A stretch of 64,000 nt of DNA from Isochrysis galbana (lineage: Eukaryota > Haptophyta > Isochrysidales > Isochrysidaceae). The notes below the pieces were generated by a model. The model was not told the origin of the DNA, did no database searches, and saw only the letters and a program-made list of their open reading frames with translations. The translations under genes and the position numbers were made by a program. Location of the stretch: NCBI GenBank assembly GCA_018136815.1, contig CM030940.1, positions 204,701-268,700 of the forward strand, written 5' to 3'. Shown here piece by piece: positions 61,022 to 64,000 of this stretch; within the stretch, counting starts at the first letter, position 1; each line of letters starts with the position of its first letter.

Positions 61022-62274
61022 CTAGTCACCGTAGTTGAACTCGAACTTGTAAACATCAAGCATGAAAGGTCGCAGGTTCTGCTTCTTCGCAAGGGCATCG
61101 ATCGCCGGCCCCTTGTCGAGCTTGACGAGCTCTCCCGTGAAGGTTGGCGGCGCTACAATGTGTGCGGCCGTTTGCAAGTCGAACGAGTAATCGGTCTCCT
61201 CCTTTGGCCACACCTCAAACCGCATAGGCACGCGTGCAAGCATCATGATAGAGACCGTCTTCCCTTTGACCTTGCGCGGCGACGAGAGCAGCAAGTACTC
61301 ATGCGTCTTGGCACCCGTCACCTGGTGGGGACGGACGAGACTCACGCCTCAGCGAGTGATATGCGGGCGGCGCGCGGCGACCGGTAAACATGCTCTTGCC
61401 TTGTCCGATAGCATCATGCTCGAGTGGTAGATCTCAGAAGTGTTGACCGTCACCGCAATGCCTGGGCTGAGGACGGAGAGCTGAGAGACGGATAAGCTCC
61501 CAGGTAATAGCGCGTCCCATCGAGACGTGTTGGGAGAGAGCCGCCACACGCCTACAAGGTGAAGCCGCGAGGAGTTGCTAGGCGGTGACAGGGTCGGGGA
61601 TGCATTCGGCGAAAGCAGCCTGGGCTGGCTTAAGCGGGGGATGCGACGCGCTTTGGGGCGTCGACGTTGTGTGGAGGTGGTGCGCACCGGTGAGAAATTC
61701 GCTCTGCGTCGTCTTGAGCGGGAAATGGGAGCCAAGCTCCCAATTGGAGCAGGGGACCTCGTAGTTGTAGACAAAGTAGGTCGGCACGCAAATGCCAATC
61801 AGGCTGCGGAGGGGCCGAGCGAGGGGCAAGCAGCGTCAATATTGAGGCTGGGAGGCGAGGCGAGGGCACACGAAGCCAGCGTGCCTAGCAACGGGGCTGG
61901 ATACGGATTGACTGAGATGAGCAATGAGGCTGGCGGCGGGGCGAGGAGGGGTAAGCAAGGCGAGCGAGGAGTCGAATCCGAGAGACGACCGTCTCGCCGC
62001 GTATTGCTCGACGCTCTCACCTGACGACTGAGAGTGCGAGCTCCACTTTTTTGGCGTAGAGCGCTCCGAAGACGACGGCAAATACGCTTGCTCCTCCAAG
62101 AGTGATCTCCCACGGCAGCCCATCGTCTGTGTGAGAAACGGCCGAGTTGCAGAGGAAGGCGACGATGGCGATGGCGAGGATCGCGAGCGTGGAGGGTCTG
62201 CCGCGAGAAGGAGCGAACGACGGAGTGGAAGGTGGGGAAAGGGGGTGGTGTTGGGTTGAGGGAAAGGAAGGCAA
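61022..62274 (-). CDS. Predicted membrane protein of unknown function, four exons
   Basis: Exons 62274-62021, 61803-61688, 61551-61400 and 61321-61022 join in frame to 273 residues, with phases matching at all three joints. Two introns are GT-AG (GTGAGA, GTGCGC). The third starts GC (AAG|GCAAGA...CACCAG), a classic GC-AG site. The N-terminus has hydrophobic segments ('LAILAIAIVAFLCNSAV', 'EITLGGASVFAVVFGALY', 'LIGICVPTYFVYNYEV'). The rest is soluble-looking, with 'CSNWELGSHFPLKTTQSEFL', 'LSPGIAVTVNTSEIYHSSMM' and 'LLLSSPRKVKGKTVS', ending 'LDVYKFEFNYGD'. I do not recognise the family. A membrane or ER location is inferred from the helices. Confidence 0.72.
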
Positions 62275-62321
62275 AGGAGGGTGGGGAGAGAGGGAGGGGG
62301 AGAGGGGAGAGAGGGGAAAGG

Positions 62322-62359
<38 letters not shown>

Positions 62360-62537
62360 CTGTGTGTGTGTGTGTGTGTGAGGCGAGGGCTCGGTGGGCC
62401 TCTTCCAGCCGCCGCAGAGCCGCGTGCACGCGGCCACCGTGAGCTTCATTCCCTGCCCCTCCCCTCCCCTCCCCATCTCCCAGCTTCCCTCTCCCTCCTT
62501 CCCTTCTCACCGCTCAAGCAGCGGGTTGCCCATCGCC

Positions 62538-62540
<3 letters not shown>
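62275..62540. repeat. (TG)n microsatellite in spacer
   Basis: TG repeats at 62325-62355 and 62362-62380, separated by 'aatc'. No gene. Confidence 0.9.
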
Positions 62541-62611
<71 letters not shown>

Positions 62612-62898
62612 AGAGAGAGAAGAGAGAGAAGAGAGAGAAGAGAGAGAAGAGAGAGAAGAGAGAGAAGAGAGAGAAGAGAGAGAAGAGAGAGAAGAGAGAG
62701 AAGAGAGAGAAGAGAGAGAATAGACAGAGAGAGAAGAGAGAGAAGAGAGAGAATAGACAGAGAGAGAAGAGAGAGAGAGAAGAGAAGGGAGAGAGAGAGA
62801 GAGAGAGAGAACAGGAGAGAGAAGAGAAGAGAGAGAGAGAAGAGAGAGAAGAGAGAGAAGAGAGAATAGACAGAGAGAGAAGAGAGAGAGAGAAGAGA

Positions 62899-62942
<44 letters not shown>
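62541..62942. repeat. (AG)n and (GAGAGAAGA)n satellite-like tract
   Basis: About 400 bases: a pure AG run at 62541-62606, then more than 15 tandem units of about 9-10 bases (AGAGAGAAG) to 62730, then interrupted repeats. Frames through it are artefacts. Confidence 0.95.
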
Positions 62943-62943
<1 letters not shown>

Positions 62944-63299
62944 GCGGCACGCGCGAGATCGCCCCACAGAACACACCGTACCTATAAATAGAAAGATCGA
63001 GGGAGAGCTCTCTCTCTGCAACTCTCCTCTCTTCAAAACTCTGCGCACCAACTAATAATATAATCTAACCGAGCATTAAGTACCACTACTCTCACTAGCC
63101 CTGGCACTACTAACACGACAGCCCTCAGCGCACCTGCCCGTACACCTTAGCGCGGGCTGTTGACACAGATACATACACCTAGGCACCCCTGTCTGAGTTG
63201 AGTTCTGTTGAGTTCTATTGTAGACGTGTCAATTCTACTGCTACTGCCGGTGTGGCAACGTCGTCGTTTACCCCGTCGCTAGAGTGCGCTAGCCGATCG
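62943..63299. other. Possible 5' leader of the right-edge ORF
   Basis: No coding region. A 'tacctataaatagaa' TATA-like string lies at 62979-62993, just downstream of the AG tract. Confidence 0.4.
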
Positions 63300-64000
63300 A
63301 TGTTACCTCTCGTCTACACAACGTTGCTATCTATCACTGGGCCCCCTTGGTATGGGGCCAAACATGGTACCCCCGCCGAGAGGGATTCGCCCCTCTTCCT
63401 CGCGCGACTGAGCGCACGCCCTCTGAGTCTCTTCACCCAACACAAGGTTGGACCAAACATTGACACCGAACAACTTTTCAAGTCAAATGGGTTGTTCGAA
63501 TCCCCGAACCCGCTCAAGGGAGCGGATGCTGGGTGCCACGCCTCGCAGTGGGCCCAGCGAGCACTGTCACCGCCGACGCGCAGCTGGCACGTCGAATTCT
63601 CTGAACATCTGAAGCTCATCACCATCCCAGAACATTCTCTGGTTGACGGTGATCTCCCACAGCAATTTCAGTGGTATCTATACCACTTCGACCCGACCGT
63701 TGAGTTCTTTGAAGCCGCAGCATGCTGGTATCGTCGTCTGATGACAGCAGGCACCGCCGAAGGTGTGTGGATCGAATCTCATCGTCGCAAGAGGAACTGT
63801 ACTACTCTTTCGGTGAACACTCCAACCTTTTGGACACATGAAAACTTCACCAAGAACAAGAACCCAGCAAGGCGCTGCAAATTTGAGCTGCAGACCTACA
63901 GCCACTCTGGCGCATTAAGTTCAACACCGGAGCCATTTCAACTCCTAAAGAAGGTGGAAGGCGCGCTACTGGGGGAGGAGTCTGTCCGGATGCTTCATTC
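63300..64000 (+). CDS. Partial ORF of unknown function running off the right edge
   Basis: ATG at 63300 opens 233 codons with no stop to the window end, 'MLPLVYTTLLSITGPPW' to 'LGEESVRMLHS'. Composition is balanced and protein-like: 'EFSEHLKLITIPEHSLVDGD', 'QFQWYLYHFDPTVEFFEAAA', 'CWYRRLMTAGTAEGVWIESH', 'LSVNTPTFWTHENFTKNKNP'. Codon use is less GC-extreme than in the host genes. I recognise no domain. It could be a host gene or a mobile-element protein; the missing C-terminus prevents a call. Confidence 0.6.
   Translation, partial: MLPLVYTTLLSITGPPWYGAKHGTPAERDSPLFLARLSARPLSLFTQHKVGPNIDTEQLFKSNGLFESPNPLKGADAGCHASQWAQRALSPPTRSWHVEFSEHLKLITIPEHSLVDGDLPQQFQWYLYHFDPTVEFFEAAACWYRRLMTAGTAEGVWIESHRRKRNCTTLSVNTPTFWTHENFTKNKNPARRCKFELQTYSHSGALSSTPEPFQLLKKVEGALLGEESVRMLH

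Noticed and set aside
62147..63051. Arg/Glu-rich and Leu/Ser-rich frames at the AG satellite
   Set aside because: Pure translation of (AGAGAGAAG)n in different frames.

Overview
This is nuclear DNA of a eukaryote with a gene-sparse, repeat-dense, GC-rich genome. The gene content (a receptor fused to a phosphatidylinositol-phosphate kinase, a CYP74-like P450, a sialyltransferase-like enzyme, a CABLES-type cyclin) and the small GT-AG introns suit a unicellular alga, perhaps a haptophyte. That placement is an inference with low confidence. Every intron I could resolve with a GT donor has G at donor position +3 (GTG rather than GTA), and one intron has a GC donor.

Genes, left to right: a membrane-anchored AGC-like kinase that has lost the DFG aspartate (2.8-4.2 kb, -); a four-exon conserved gene of unknown function (6.8-8.3 kb, -); a first exon of an unrecognised gene (9.1-9.3 kb, -); GPI-transamidase subunit GAA1 in three exons (10.9-13.4 kb, -); ribosome-biogenesis factor RRS1 (15.4-16.5 kb, -); a CYP74-like cytochrome P450 (21.8-23.4 kb, +); a secreted or lumenal leucine-rich-repeat protein (25.5-26.5 kb, -); a seven-exon GT29 sialyltransferase-like protein (28.4-30.5 kb, +); a coiled-coil protein (33.7-34.9 kb, -); a receptor-PIPK fusion (36.4-40.1 kb, +); a CABLES-like cyclin-box protein (45.2-48.7 kb, -); a GNAT acetyltransferase with a broken partial duplicate (53.2-53.8 kb, -); two AT-richer ORFs of unknown origin (52.6-53.0 and 54.0-54.2 kb); a hypothetical protein (55.3-56.7 kb, +); a four-exon membrane protein (61.0-62.3 kb, -); and an ORF running off the right edge (63.3 kb onward, +). 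They do not form an operon or an obvious pathway. GAA1, the GT29-like protein and the four-exon membrane protein all concern membranes or the secretory route, and the receptor-PIPK and the P450 point to lipid signalling.

The rest is mostly mobile DNA. A non-LTR (LINE-type) retroelement family supplies reverse-transcriptase pieces (42.1-43.5 kb and, on -, 32.6-32.9 kb), a C-terminal zinc-finger region (50.4-52.3 kb) and several 3' ends ending in AAGATTTTTTTT. Fourteen short 5' ends fall into four sequence subfamilies. Each has a small terminal stem-loop followed within about 4-8 bases by ATGGAGCGC or a variant of it. Stem bases covary between copies, which is the most unusual pattern in the window. 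A tRNA-derived SINE sits inside the RT gene with a 6-bp target duplication, and a second copy lies at 58.1 kb. Two kinds of DNA transposon are delimited by terminal inverted repeats and target duplications: a 1.44-kb element at 40.6-42.0 kb (7-bp duplication) with several broken relatives, and a 470-bp hAT-type MITE at 57.1-57.6 kb (8-bp duplication). Long CT/GA microsatellites, poly-G runs and several two-copy dispersed repeats fill much of the remainder.
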